Below, in pieces: positions 25,639 through 33,964 of a DNA stretch of 64,000 bases (within the stretch, counting starts at the first letter, position 1; each line of letters begins with the position of its first letter). The stretch spans positions 434,001-498,000 of the forward strand of contig CAWAPE010000005.1 of NCBI GenBank assembly GCA_963783855.1, written 5' to 3'. The translations under genes were made by a program, and so were the position numbers. The stretch is from JAKAGZ01 sp963783855 (GTDB taxonomy: Bacteria; Bacteroidota; Ignavibacteria; Ignavibacteriales; Ignavibacteriaceae). The notes beneath the pieces are model-generated. The model was not told where the DNA came from. It saw nothing but the letters and a program-made list of their open reading frames with translations, and made no database searches.

Positions 25639-27336
25639 ATGCCTGAATTAAAAAAAGAAGAAAACGCTCCTGCAACTAATTTTGTAAAAGAGATTATCAA
25701 TAAAGATCTTGAAACGGGAAAAGTTAAAAAAGTTCACACACGCTTCCCTCCCGAACCAAATGGATATCTACACATCGGCCATGCTAAATCAATTTGCCTC
25801 AATTTTGGACTTGCCGAGCATTATCAGGGTATATGCAATTTACGTTTTGATGATACAAATCCATCAAAAGAAAATGTAGAATATGTCGATTCAATTATTA
25901 AGGACATAAAATGGCTGGGCTTTGATTGGGAAGACAGACTATATTTTGCCTCAGATTATTTTGATAAGCTATATGAGTTTGCTGTTAAGCTTATTACAAA
26001 AGGTAAAGCTTATGTTGATAGTTCAACTCCCGAACAAATAAAAGATCTTCGTGGTACACCAACTGAACCAGGAAAAGAAAGTCCTTACAGAAACAGATCT
26101 GTTGAAGAAAACCTCGATCTCTTCGCTAAAATGAAAAATGGTGAATTTGAAGAAGGCCAGCACGTTTTGCGTGCAAAAATAGATATGACTTCTCCTAATA
26201 TGTGGCTGAGGGACCCGATACTTTACAGAATAAGAAAGGTTTCACACCATAGAACAGGTGACAAATGGTGTATCTATCCAATGTACGATTGGGCACATGG
26301 CCAAAGCGATTCAATCGAAGGAATTACTCATTCTGTTTGTACACTTGAATTTGAAATTCATCGTCCGCTTTATAACTGGTGTCTCGAACAACTGGAAATA
26401 CATCATCCACAACAAATAGAATTTGCGCGTTTAAATCTTACTTATACAATAATGAGCAAACGTAAACTCTTACAGCTTGTTGAAGAAAAGCACGTAACAA
26501 GCTGGGATGATCCGAGAATGCCCACCATTTCCGGTTTGCGCAGGAGAGGTTATACGCCCGAAGCAATTCGTGATTTTTCAGAAAGAGTTGGTGTAGCAAA
26601 GCGCGATAATATGATCGATGTGGCATTACTGGAATATAGTCTGCGTGATGATCTGAATAAAAAAGCACAAAGAGCTATGGCAGTCTTAAATCCATTAAAG
26701 GTAGAAATAATCAATTATCCTGATGGACAGGTTGAAAAACTTGGTGCTGTAAATAATCCTGAAGATGAATCAATGGGCAAAAGGATTGTTCCGTTTTCCA
26801 GGGAAATTTATATTGAGCAGAATGATTTTATGGAAGATCCACCAAAGAAATTCTTCCGCCTCTCCCCCGGTAATGAAGTAAGATTACGATACGCTTATAT
26901 AATAAAATGTGAAGAAGTGGTAAAAGATGAGAAAGGTAATATAATTAAGTTAAAATGCTCTTATGATCCAGAGACAAAAAGTGGTTCTGCACAAAGTGGT
27001 AGAAAAGTAAAAGGAACAATTCACTGGGTTTCTGCTCAACACGCAGTTGATGCGGAAGTCAGATTATATGACAGGCTTTTTACTGCCGAAGACCCGGAAG
27101 CAGATGAAGAAAAGACATTCATTGATCATATCAACCCGGATTCCCTCGAAATAAATAAATCAGGGAAACTGGAACCATTTTTGGCGAACGCAAACCCTGG
27201 TGATAAATTTCAATTTGAGAGACTGGGATATTTTTGCGTTGATAGCAAGGATTCAACTAAAGAAAACCTTGTTTTCAACAGAACCATTACTTTAAGAGAT
27301 ACCTGGGCAAAAATTGGGAAACAGCAGAAGAAATAG
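25639..27336 (+). CDS. glnS: Glutaminyl-tRNA synthetase
   Basis: 565 aa class I synthetase that charges tRNA-Gln directly. HIGH motif FPPEPNGYLHIGHAKS is near residue 35, LRFDDTNPSKE follows, and the KMSKS motif is IMSKRKLL. The C-terminal beta-barrel anticodon domain is visible (KGTIHWVSAQHAVDAEVRLY and PGDKFQFERLGYFCVD). Length and order of motifs match GammaProteobacteria-type GlnRS, which many Bacteroidota also have. It directly follows gltX. A TATATTTG promoter-like box starts 45 bp after its stop. Confidence 0.96.
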   Translation: MPELKKEENAPATNFVKEIINKDLETGKVKKVHTRFPPEPNGYLHIGHAKSICLNFGLAEHYQGICNLRFDDTNPSKENVEYVDSIIKDIKWLGFDWEDRLYFASDYFDKLYEFAVKLITKGKAYVDSSTPEQIKDLRGTPTEPGKESPYRNRSVEENLDLFAKMKNGEFEEGQHVLRAKIDMTSPNMWLRDPILYRIRKVSHHRTGDKWCIYPMYDWAHGQSDSIEGITHSVCTLEFEIHRPLYNWCLEQLEIHHPQQIEFARLNLTYTIMSKRKLLQLVEEKHVTSWDDPRMPTISGLRRRGYTPEAIRDFSERVGVAKRDNMIDVALLEYSLRDDLNKKAQRAMAVLNPLKVEIINYPDGQVEKLGAVNNPEDESMGKRIVPFSREIYIEQNDFMEDPPKKFFRLSPGNEVRLRYAYIIKCEEVVKDEKGNIIKLKCSYDPETKSGSAQSGRKVKGTIHWVSAQHAVDAEVRLYDRLFTAEDPEADEEKTFIDHINPDSLEINKSGKLEPFLANANPGDKFQFERLGYFCVDSKDSTKENLVFNRTITLRDTWAKIGKQQKK

Positions 27337-27356
27337 AGATTGTCCACTTGACTTAC

Positions 27357-27388
27357 TTGAATATAAGCAGACTTAAGTCTTATATTTG
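27357..27388 (+). promoter_or_regulatory. Putative promoter before the tRNA-Leu remnant / GIY-YIG unit
   Basis: TTG at 27357-27359 and TATATTTG at 27381-27388 are separated by 21 bp, matching the TTG-N(17-23)-TAnnTTTG layout of Bacteroidota promoters. Transcription would begin near 27395, about 40 bp before the tRNA-Leu remnant, and could read through the GIY-YIG ORF into the intact tRNA-Leu. Confidence 0.45.
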
Positions 27389-27434
27389 TTTTCCTTTTGA
27401 AACTGATTATTTAATCAATTAGTATTGGCAATAA

Positions 27435-27499
27435 GCCGAAGTGGCGAAATTGGTAGACCTGCCTACCGCAGGCAGGCGCGCTTGGACTCAGAGCCCAGC
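27435..27499 (+). pseudogene. Broken tRNA-Leu (5' half) with a palindromic insertion
   Basis: The first 23 bases (27435-27457) are identical to the start of the intact tRNA-Leu at 27785. A 19-bp palindrome then interrupts the D-arm, after which CGCGCTTGGACTCAGAGCCCAGC resumes as a D-arm end and anticodon arm with the sequence CAG in the anticodon position. The 3' half (variable arm, T-arm and acceptor strand) is absent, so this cannot make a tRNA. The resumed half differs from the intact copy (CAA anticodon), so it is not a simple copy of that gene. It may derive from a tRNA-Leu(CAG). Confidence 0.75.
27458..27476. repeat. 19-bp palindromic repeat inserted in tRNA-Leu
   Basis: CCTGCCTACCGCAGGCAGG has 7-bp arms CCTGCCT/AGGCAGG around ACCGC. 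It sits exactly between GTAGA and CGCGC of an otherwise normal tRNA-Leu 5' half. A related CCTGCC...GGCAGG arrangement occurs inside the MITE-like element at 44660-44699, so it probably belongs to a dispersed palindromic repeat family. Confidence 0.7.
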
Positions 27500-27547
27500 A
27501 AATGAATTAAATAGATATTTTATATACGAAAAATATTTAGAAAGATT

Positions 27548-27742
27548 TTGTTCTTTGTTTATGCTCTAAAAAGTGAAATAAGAAATTATATCTATGTTGG
27601 TTTAACCAATGATTTAGGAAAGAGAGTTAAACGACATAATGATGGTAGAGAAAGGACAACAAAACCTTACAGACCGTTTAGAATTATTTATACTGAAAGT
27701 TTTGAAACGCGGATCGAAGCAAGAAAAAAAGAGATCTTTTAA
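27548..27742 (+). CDS. GIY-YIG nuclease family ORF, frameshifted near its C-terminus
   Basis: 64 aa from a TTG (MFFVYALKSEIRNYIYVGLT...). The GIY-YIG core is recognisable: VYALKS and YIYVGLTNDLGKRVKRHNDG, followed by KPYRPFRIIYTESFETRIEARKKE. The ORF stops at 27742, but the usual family tail LKSGKGKEFLRNLE is readable in another frame up to TAA 27781-27783. One missing T in the run after GAGATC explains the shift. Full-length relatives are about 80-95 aa stand-alone nucleases of unknown role. It fills the space between a broken tRNA-Leu and an intact one, ending 1 bp before the latter, which suggests a mobile or tRNA-associated nuclease. Confidence 0.72.
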   Translation: MFFVYALKSEIRNYIYVGLTNDLGKRVKRHNDGRERTTKPYRPFRIIYTESFETRIEARKKEIF

Positions 27743-27784
27743 AATCAGGAAAAGGGAAAGAGTTTTTAAGAAATTTGGAATAAT

Positions 27785-27870
27785 GCCGAAGTGGCGAAAT
27801 TGGTAGACGCGCTGGACTCAAAATCCAGTCTGGCTTAAACCAGGTGCCGGTTCGAGTCCGGCCTTCGGTA
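27785..27870 (+). tRNA. tRNA-Leu (anticodon CAA)
   Basis: The acceptor GCCGAAG pairs with CTTCGGT (first pair G-U). The D-arm carries TTGGTAGAC. The anticodon stem CTGGA/TCCAG encloses loop CTCAAAA, giving CAA. A long class II variable arm (TGGCTTAAACCA) and the T-arm GCCGGTTCGAGTCCGGC are intact. The discriminator is A at 27870, and no CCA is encoded. An intrinsic terminator follows at once. Confidence 0.96.
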
Positions 27871-27875
27871 CACAT

Positions 27876-27907
27876 AAAAAAGCCTCAAATTGATGAGGCT
27901 TTTTTTA
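27876..27907. terminator. Bidirectional terminator between tRNA-Leu and purD
   Basis: AGCCTCA and TGAGGCT flank a six-base loop with A-runs on the left and T-runs on the right, so it can end the tRNA-Leu transcript on the plus strand and purD on the minus strand. Confidence 0.88.
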
Positions 27908-27924
27908 TAAATTGGTAGCAATAT

Positions 27925-29208
27925 TTATTTTTTAACAAAAGCCTTATTCCCAATATCATTCCTATAATAAATATCTTTGAAGTGTATCTTTTTTATTGCC
28001 TCATAAGCTTTAGTCTGGGCGCTTTTTAGATCTTCTTGCTTAGTAAATGCAGTCAATCCAAGTACTCTTCCCCCATTAGTTACAATATGGCTATTCTTTT
28101 TTTCTGTACCTGCCTGAAATACTACAATATTATTATTTTTTAGCAAATCCAGACCAGTAATCGCAAATCCTTTTTCATATGCTTCCGGGTAACCCTTAGA
28201 TGCGGCCACTATGCAAACAGAATTTCCACCGGAGTATTTAACAGCTTTTTTATTAAGCTTTCCCTTTGCAGCAGAATATAATAATTCGAGAAAATCACCT
28301 TCCAAAAGTGGCAAAACTGCCTGAGTTTCCGGATCACCAAAGCGACAGTTAAATTCAACAACTTTAGGACCGGAACTGGTAATCATAAGTCCTGCATAAA
28401 GGCATCCCACAAACGTTCGGCCTTCTTTATTAAGTCCTTCTAAAGCCGGTCTTATAATATCTTTTTCAACCTGTTTTTGCAATTCAGCATTTACTACTGG
28501 CGCGGGGGAATAAGCCCCCATACCACCTGTATTTTTACCGGTATCGTTATCTCCTATTCTTTTATGGTCCTGTGAGGATGGAAGACAAACGAAATTTTTA
28601 CCATCCGTTATGGCAAAAATTGACGCCTCTTCACCAGTCATAAATTCTTCAACTACAATTTTTTCTCCTGACACACCGAATACTTTTTTGACAAATATTT
28701 CATCCAGTGCAGAAGAAGCTTCAGAGAAATTATTACAAATAATAACTCCCTTTCCTGCTGCAAGTCCATCAGCCTTTATTACTGCAGGATATTTAATATG
28801 TTTTAAATATTTAAGTGCATCTTCGTGCTGGGTATATTCAAATTCAATAAAGTCTGCTGTTGGGATTCCGTATTTCTTCATTACATATTTTGCATATGAT
28901 TTATGTGCCTCAATTTCAGCAGCTTTAGAGTCCGGACCAAAAACAAATAAACCTTCTTTACTAAGATAATCAGCTATACCATCAACCAATGGCTGTTCAG
29001 GCCCAACAACAACCAGTTCAATTTTATTATTTTTGCAAAAGTCAGAAACATTTTTAAAATCTGAAATATCAAGAGAAACATTTTCACCGTAATTTTCAGT
29101 TCCGGGATTTCCTGGCGTGATATAAAGTCTGGATAATTTTTTACTTTGGTTTATTTTATAAGCCAGGGCGTGTTCCCTGCCGCCAGCTCCAATTAATAAA
29201 ACGTTCAT
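27925..29208 (-). CDS. purD: Phosphoribosylamine-glycine ligase
   Basis: 427 aa ATP-grasp enzyme of de novo purine synthesis, joining glycine to phosphoribosylamine. N-terminal LLIGAGGREHALAYKI, VVGPEQPLVDGIADYL, ATP-grasp IKADGLAAGKGVIIC, and GGMGAYSPAP with ARFGDPE-type CRFGDPETQAVLP are all present. The length is standard. Its start codon overlaps the stop of the upstream glycosyltransferase by one base, so it is translated from the same mRNA. guaB, another purine gene, lies one gene upstream. Confidence 0.96.
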   Translation of the reverse strand: MNVLLIGAGGREHALAYKINQSKKLSRLYITPGNPGTENYGENVSLDISDFKNVSDFCKNNKIELVVVGPEQPLVDGIADYLSKEGLFVFGPDSKAAEIEAHKSYAKYVMKKYGIPTADFIEFEYTQHEDALKYLKHIKYPAVIKADGLAAGKGVIICNNFSEASSALDEIFVKKVFGVSGEKIVVEEFMTGEEASIFAITDGKNFVCLPSSQDHKRIGDNDTGKNTGGMGAYSPAPVVNAELQKQVEKDIIRPALEGLNKEGRTFVGCLYAGLMITSSGPKVVEFNCRFGDPETQAVLPLLEGDFLELLYSAAKGKLNKKAVKYSGGNSVCIVAASKGYPEAYEKGFAITGLDLLKNNNIVVFQAGTEKKNSHIVTNGGRVLGLTAFTKQEDLKSAQTKAYEAIKKIHFKDIYYRNDIGNKAFVKK

Positions 29209-30491
29209 TATACCTCTGCTTTTACTAAAAATTGAAATTGCTTTGTCAATTGATCAGTCAATAAATCACGTCTATGTTTTAGTACAAATTCTTCATTAGG
29301 TCCCGGTAATTGATTTGAGATATATAGACTGTAAATTTTCAATAAAGCGTCCTTAATTTCATTTATATTATCGGGGCTGGTAATAAACGAAGCATTATAT
29401 TCTACTAAAGCAGTTTTTAATGCGCCTTCAGGAATATTAGCGAGAATTGGTTTACGTGTTCCAAAGTATTCATAAAGTTTTCCGGCAGAATGGGTATCTA
29501 TATTTCTCGAATTACCCACCATGAGCCAAAGTACATCACTTGAAATTATTTTAACAAGGGACTCTCTATGACTTAAATAGCCATATTCTTTTACAAATTC
29601 CTGCAATCCAAGCTTACGAATAAGTCTTTCGTTTTCTTTTCTGAGTAGCCCGACAAAGTGTAACTCAATATTTGCCCCTACATCAGGTCTTTCAATGGTT
29701 AATTTTTTAAAAGCTTTCAGGAAATATTTAGGTGTTAAAAATTCATAAAATATTCCAGAATAAGTCAGAATCATTTTCGAATTTGACTTTTTTACAGGCT
29801 GTAAATTTTCAAAATCCTGAGGATCATAACCGTGTGGGATAATAAAAACATCATCAAAAGTAAGAAACTTATAATAATTGAGAATTTTCTCTTTTACCCG
29901 TCTGTTTGTAACTGTAATTTTATCCGCCGTCTTAAGTACTTTATATTCTTGTTTCTTATGCAGATATTTATGGACCGGAGTTGGATAAAATGCAAACTGG
30001 CTTCCGTACCATAGGTCCCGGTAATCTACTACCAATGGCAGATCAAATTCTTCCTTAAGTTCACTTGCCATCATAAATGTTGAAAATGGTGGCCCACTTA
30101 CAAAAATTAAATTAAAATGTTCACCTTTTAATATTTCCCTTGCTTTTACAATAGCTTTTTGGGACCAGGCTTTCTTATTGTCAGGAATAAAAAAAGTAGA
30201 ACTTAACCTACTTAAAATTTTCCTGATAATTTCGGGGGGCATTTTTAAAGTGCCCTTTCTAACAAGGAGTGAATAAATCCCTTTGCCGTCTACACGCACA
30301 ATTTTAATCCCTGACTTGTGGGCTTCTTCTAGCAAAGATAAATCGTGTGCAAAATAGCCGGTATCCCCAATAGTCAAGACAGTAGGCTCCCAACTAAAGC
30401 CCCTCATATACTTTACAAATTTTAAAGTGCGCTGAACTCCGCTTGAACCCATGGGAGGGAAATAATATGATATAACAAATACTTTAAACAT
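29208..30491 (-). CDS. Family 4 glycosyltransferase
   Basis: 427 aa, GT-B fold. N-terminal VFVISYYFPPMGSSGVQRTLKF is typical of GT4 members that begin with a glycine-rich loop. Mid-protein segments are FVSGPPFSTFMMA, LVVDYRDLW and IIPHGYDP, and the donor-site region is GKLYEYFGTRKPILANIPE, the E-x7-E-like region of GT4. The donor and acceptor are unknown, though surface polysaccharide work is likely. It is not the BshA type despite bshC in this window, because the N-terminal pattern and length differ. It overlaps purD by one base. Confidence 0.85.
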   Translation of the reverse strand: MFKVFVISYYFPPMGSSGVQRTLKFVKYMRGFSWEPTVLTIGDTGYFAHDLSLLEEAHKSGIKIVRVDGKGIYSLLVRKGTLKMPPEIIRKILSRLSSTFFIPDNKKAWSQKAIVKAREILKGEHFNLIFVSGPPFSTFMMASELKEEFDLPLVVDYRDLWYGSQFAFYPTPVHKYLHKKQEYKVLKTADKITVTNRRVKEKILNYYKFLTFDDVFIIPHGYDPQDFENLQPVKKSNSKMILTYSGIFYEFLTPKYFLKAFKKLTIERPDVGANIELHFVGLLRKENERLIRKLGLQEFVKEYGYLSHRESLVKIISSDVLWLMVGNSRNIDTHSAGKLYEYFGTRKPILANIPEGALKTALVEYNASFITSPDNINEIKDALLKIYSLYISNQLPGPNEEFVLKHRRDLLTDQLTKQFQFLVKAEV

Positions 30492-30572
30492 GATATAGTT
30501 CTATATGTATGAAAATTATAAAAATATCTGAATAAATAAATTACATGCTTTTCCCCTGATTAGAGAAATTAA

Positions 30573-32039
30573 TCAGGAATGATAATTTGGTGCCTCTTTA
30601 GTAATTATTACATCGTGGGGATGGCTTTCTTTTAGTCCGGCCATTGTAATTTTTATAAACTTAGATTTAGTTTTTAAACCCTGTATGTTTTTAACGCCAC
30701 AGTAACCCATAGCAGCTCTCAATCCCCCTATTAGCTGGTAAACTGTATCTGAAAGCGGTCCTTTAAAAGGAACTCGTCCTTCTACTCCCTCAGGTACTAA
30801 TTTTGCAATATCATCTTCAGCATCCTGAAAATAGCGATCCTTGCTTCCTTTTTTCATTGCGGAAAGTGAGCCCATTCCACGATACATTTTGAAACTTCGT
30901 CCTTCAAAAAGTACTTTTTCGCCCGGACTTTCATCAACACCGGCAAATAATCCGCCTATCATGGCAGAGTCTGCTCCGGCTGCAATGGCTTTTGGAACAT
31001 CACCTGTTTGTTTAATTCCGCCATCGGCAATAATTGGAATACCCTTTCCTTTTAGTGCCCTGGCTGCTTCTGATATGGCAGTAATTTGAGGAACTCCAAC
31101 TCCGGCTACAACACGAGTCGTACAAATTGAACCTGGCCCTATTCCAACTTTCACAGCATCAATCTTGCAATTCATAAGTTCAAGTGCTGCATCATAAGTT
31201 GCTATATTACCGGCAATTAGTTGCTCATACTTAAATTTTTTCCTGACTTCTTTTATTGTTTTAATAACACCCATTGAATGTCCGTGAGCAGTATCAATCA
31301 CAATAGTATCTGCACCTGCTTTTATAAGCGAGGCTACTCTATCTATTGTATCAGCTGTTACACCTACTGCTGCTCCCACCCTGAGCCTGCCATGTTCATC
31401 TTTACATGCAAATGGGTGTTTCTTTTTCTTTTGAATGTCTTTAAATGTGATCAGGCCTTTCAGAATACCATTTTTGTCTACAACGGGTAGTTTTTCAATT
31501 TTATACTTTTGAAGCATCTTTTCTGCTTTTTCCAGATTTGTACCCATAGGTGCAGTAATAAGATTGTCAATTGTCATTAAATCTTGTACTTTGCTTCTGG
31601 GATTAGGCGCAAACCTAAGGTCTCTGTTTGTAATTATTCCAACCAATTTCCCATTATTGTCAATCACTGGTATTCCTGATATACTATACTTTTTCATCAG
31701 TTCCAGTGCGTGACCAATTGTCTTTTCTGATGTAAGAGTAACGGGGTTTCTTATCATTCCGCTTTCTGATCTCTTCACTTTATCAATTTCAATACATTGC
31801 TCTTCAATTGTCATATTTTTGTGCAGAATTCCAATTCCACCTTCCCTGGCAATTGCTACTGCCAAAGCAGATTCCGTTACAGTATCCATCGCCGCTGAAA
31901 CTATCGGAACATTTAATTTGATTTCAGGAGTTAAAAAAGTCGAAATATCAACATCTCGCGGGAGCACGTGTGATTTGCCGGGTTCCAGAAGTACATCATC
32001 AAATGTTAAACCTTCTCTGATTGTTAAATTTGTTTTCAT
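30573..32039 (-). CDS. guaB: IMP dehydrogenase
   Basis: 488 aa, the standard length. It oxidises IMP to XMP with NAD. The catalytic loop GPGSICTTR places Cys 306, and the N-terminal LTFDDVLLEPGKS, the IMP-binding GMGSLSAM and the flap region are present. Two CBS domains (about 95-205) interrupt the barrel (YSISGIPVIDNNGKLVGIIT and YKIEKLPVVDKNG) and may give nucleotide control. It stands 81 bp upstream of the GT4/purD pair, so purine genes cluster here. Confidence 0.97.
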   Translation of the reverse strand: MKTNLTIREGLTFDDVLLEPGKSHVLPRDVDISTFLTPEIKLNVPIVSAAMDTVTESALAVAIAREGGIGILHKNMTIEEQCIEIDKVKRSESGMIRNPVTLTSEKTIGHALELMKKYSISGIPVIDNNGKLVGIITNRDLRFAPNPRSKVQDLMTIDNLITAPMGTNLEKAEKMLQKYKIEKLPVVDKNGILKGLITFKDIQKKKKHPFACKDEHGRLRVGAAVGVTADTIDRVASLIKAGADTIVIDTAHGHSMGVIKTIKEVRKKFKYEQLIAGNIATYDAALELMNCKIDAVKVGIGPGSICTTRVVAGVGVPQITAISEAARALKGKGIPIIADGGIKQTGDVPKAIAAGADSAMIGGLFAGVDESPGEKVLFEGRSFKMYRGMGSLSAMKKGSKDRYFQDAEDDIAKLVPEGVEGRVPFKGPLSDTVYQLIGGLRAAMGYCGVKNIQGLKTKSKFIKITMAGLKESHPHDVIITKEAPNYHS

Positions 32040-32059
32040 AACATTTTCCTTCTTAATAC

Positions 32060-32082
32060 AAAAAAGACCACATTAAGTGGCC
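32060..32082 (-). terminator. Terminator after the acyl-CoA dehydrogenase gene
   Basis: On the minus strand, GGCCAC and GTGGTC (one G-U pair) flank a 5-base loop and are followed by six T. It lies between the acyl-CoA dehydrogenase stop and guaB. Confidence 0.7.
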
Positions 32083-32093
32083 TTCATAAATCC

Positions 32094-33263
32094 TTAATCA
32101 AAAGCCTGATAACCTGTTATATCTTCACCAACAATTAAAGTGTGCATTTCGTGAGTTCCCTCGTATGTCTTAACAGATTCAAGATTAGCTGAATGCCTCA
32201 TAATCGGGTATTCATCCAATATCCCGTTTGCTCCGAGAATCTCTCTAGAAATCCTCGCAATCTCCAGTGCCTTTTCACAATTATTTCTCTTTGCCAGGGA
32301 AACCTGGGTGTGCTTCATAGTTTTATTGTCTTTCATACGACCGAGCTGAAGATTAAGTAATTGCGCCTTGGTAATCTCTGATAAAATATACACCAGTTTT
32401 TCTTGTGTCATCTGGTAAGCTGCAATTGGCTTACTGAATTGAACTCGTGATTTTGCATAATTTAAAGCAGAATCATAACAAGCCATCATCGACCCCACAA
32501 CTCCCCAGGCAATTCCGTATCGAGCCTGGTTCAGGCACATCAGAGCATTTTTAAGGCCTTCTGTTTTGGGCAGTAAATTTTTCTCAGGAATAAATACATT
32601 ATCAAAAACAAGTTCAGAAGTTACGGATGCTTTTAGTGAATGTTTTCCCTTCATTTCAGGTGCGGTAAATCCATCAAATTCTTTTTCAACGAGGAATCCT
32701 CTCACAACTCCATCAAGTTTTGCCCAGACTACTGCAACATCTGCAATAGTACCGTTTGTAATCCACATTTTAGCGCCATTCAATCTAAAGCCACCATCAA
32801 CTTTTTCAGCCCGGGTAATCATTCCCCCCGGATTTGAACCATAGTCTGGCTCTGTTAAACCGAAACATCCGATCTTCTCTCCTTTTGCCAGCTTGGGCAA
32901 CCAGAAATCTTTCTGCTCATCACTACCAAAAGTGTAAATTGGATACATGACCAAAGCACTCTGAACCGATACAAAACTCCTTACTCCGCTATCTCCTCTT
33001 TCCAGTTCCTGCATTACTAATCCGTAGGCTACATTATTTAATTCTGCACAGCCATATTTTTGAGGAAGATTAGTACCAAATAGTCCTAGTTCACCCATCT
33101 TAGGAACAAGGTCAATTGGAAAAGTGCATTCACGGTTATGTTTTTCAATTATTGGAATAACCTCATCAGAAACAAATTCTCTGACCGAATTCCTGATCAT
33201 AATCTCTTCTTCTGATAACAGCGACTCTATGTTATAATAATCCACTCCCTGAAATTTCTGCAT
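32094..33263 (-). CDS. Acyl-CoA dehydrogenase, glutaryl-CoA dehydrogenase-like
   Basis: 389 aa flavoprotein. FAD/substrate segment CFGLTEPDYGSNPGGM, MWITNGTIADVAVVWAK, QARYGIAWGVVGSMMAC and the catalytic base in YEGTHEMHTLIVGEDITGYQ are seen. The EPDYGSNPGGM and EMHTLIVGEDITG patterns are those of glutaryl-CoA dehydrogenases (GcdH) rather than short- or medium-chain enzymes. GcdH makes crotonyl-CoA from glutaryl-CoA in lysine and tryptophan breakdown. No other gene of that pathway lies nearby, so a different acyl-CoA substrate is possible. Confidence 0.85.
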   Translation of the reverse strand: MQKFQGVDYYNIESLLSEEEIMIRNSVREFVSDEVIPIIEKHNRECTFPIDLVPKMGELGLFGTNLPQKYGCAELNNVAYGLVMQELERGDSGVRSFVSVQSALVMYPIYTFGSDEQKDFWLPKLAKGEKIGCFGLTEPDYGSNPGGMITRAEKVDGGFRLNGAKMWITNGTIADVAVVWAKLDGVVRGFLVEKEFDGFTAPEMKGKHSLKASVTSELVFDNVFIPEKNLLPKTEGLKNALMCLNQARYGIAWGVVGSMMACYDSALNYAKSRVQFSKPIAAYQMTQEKLVYILSEITKAQLLNLQLGRMKDNKTMKHTQVSLAKRNNCEKALEIARISREILGANGILDEYPIMRHSANLESVKTYEGTHEMHTLIVGEDITGYQAFD

Positions 33264-33412
33264 TCTTTCCTCTTGATTATAATTCGATTAGGTTTTGATT
33301 AACAAAGTTAAACTTTAAGTAATTTACAAGCAATTTTTCAGGCTAAAATAAAGCTTAAAATAATTTATCTATTGACGTGTATTACTAACTACATTATATT
33401 AGTATTCAGATT

Positions 33413-33769
33413 ATGCCTAAGAATTCCTTAAAATACCGCCGTAAAGCAGGGTTTATTTTTCTTGCTGCTTATCTCGTGTTTATACTAATCGGGACAATAC
33501 ACCACCATAGATACGATTTAAATCCTAAAAATGCTGTAAGCCAGCAAACCGATTCAACTGGTGCATCAGATCTGAATACAGATTTTTTCACCATCTGTAG
33601 CCTTCATCAGTTTTCCCAAACTATTGCCAATAAAAGTTATCGTTCTTCCGATTTTATACAGACTCTATCCTGTATAGAGGCAAAAGTATTACTAGCAAAA
33701 ATAAAAATACCTGTACAGGAACTTTACAACAAAACTTCCCCCAGAGCTCCTCCAATCATTCATTCCTGA
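33413..33769 (+). CDS. Small membrane-anchored protein upstream of TonB receptor
   Basis: 118 aa. One N-terminal helix (residues 10-27) is followed by an exported tail with a His cluster (TIHHHRYD) and a second set of His/Cys residues (FTICSLHQFSQ). It ends NKTSPRAPPIIHS. Short proteins with this RAPP ending occur upstream of TonB receptors or metal-efflux genes in Bacteroidota, but I know of no defined function. No clear ribosome binding site is seen. The 180 bp to the next gene hold no other ORF. Confidence 0.6.
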   Translation: MPKNSLKYRRKAGFIFLAAYLVFILIGTIHHHRYDLNPKNAVSQQTDSTGASDLNTDFFTICSLHQFSQTIANKSYRSSDFIQTLSCIEAKVLLAKIKIPVQELYNKTSPRAPPIIHS

Positions 33770-33964
33770 ATTAAAATTAACTGACCGTATCATTAAAAAG
33801 TGGAATAGAGTAAAAAGATTTCTGCGAATCATTTCATCCTGTTAGTAAATTAGTACAGGTTTTCCGCAAAAATTAGTATCCAATTTTCCTGATTTTAATG
33901 TCCGGCCTATTAATTATCGCTTCCAGATAATATTTTTATCAACTTCTAATTGCAGAGGAAACCA

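Noticed and set aside
27684..27875. 63-codon minus-strand ORF
   Set aside because: It runs across the intact tRNA-Leu and the GIY-YIG ORF in antisense. Its VPTEGRTRTGT-like start is a familiar tRNA-Leu shadow, not a gene.
29208..30491. GT4 gene as bshA of bacillithiol synthesis
   Set aside because: The N-terminal pattern and length do not match BshA (about 370-380 aa with a different glycine-rich start), and it lies far from bshC.
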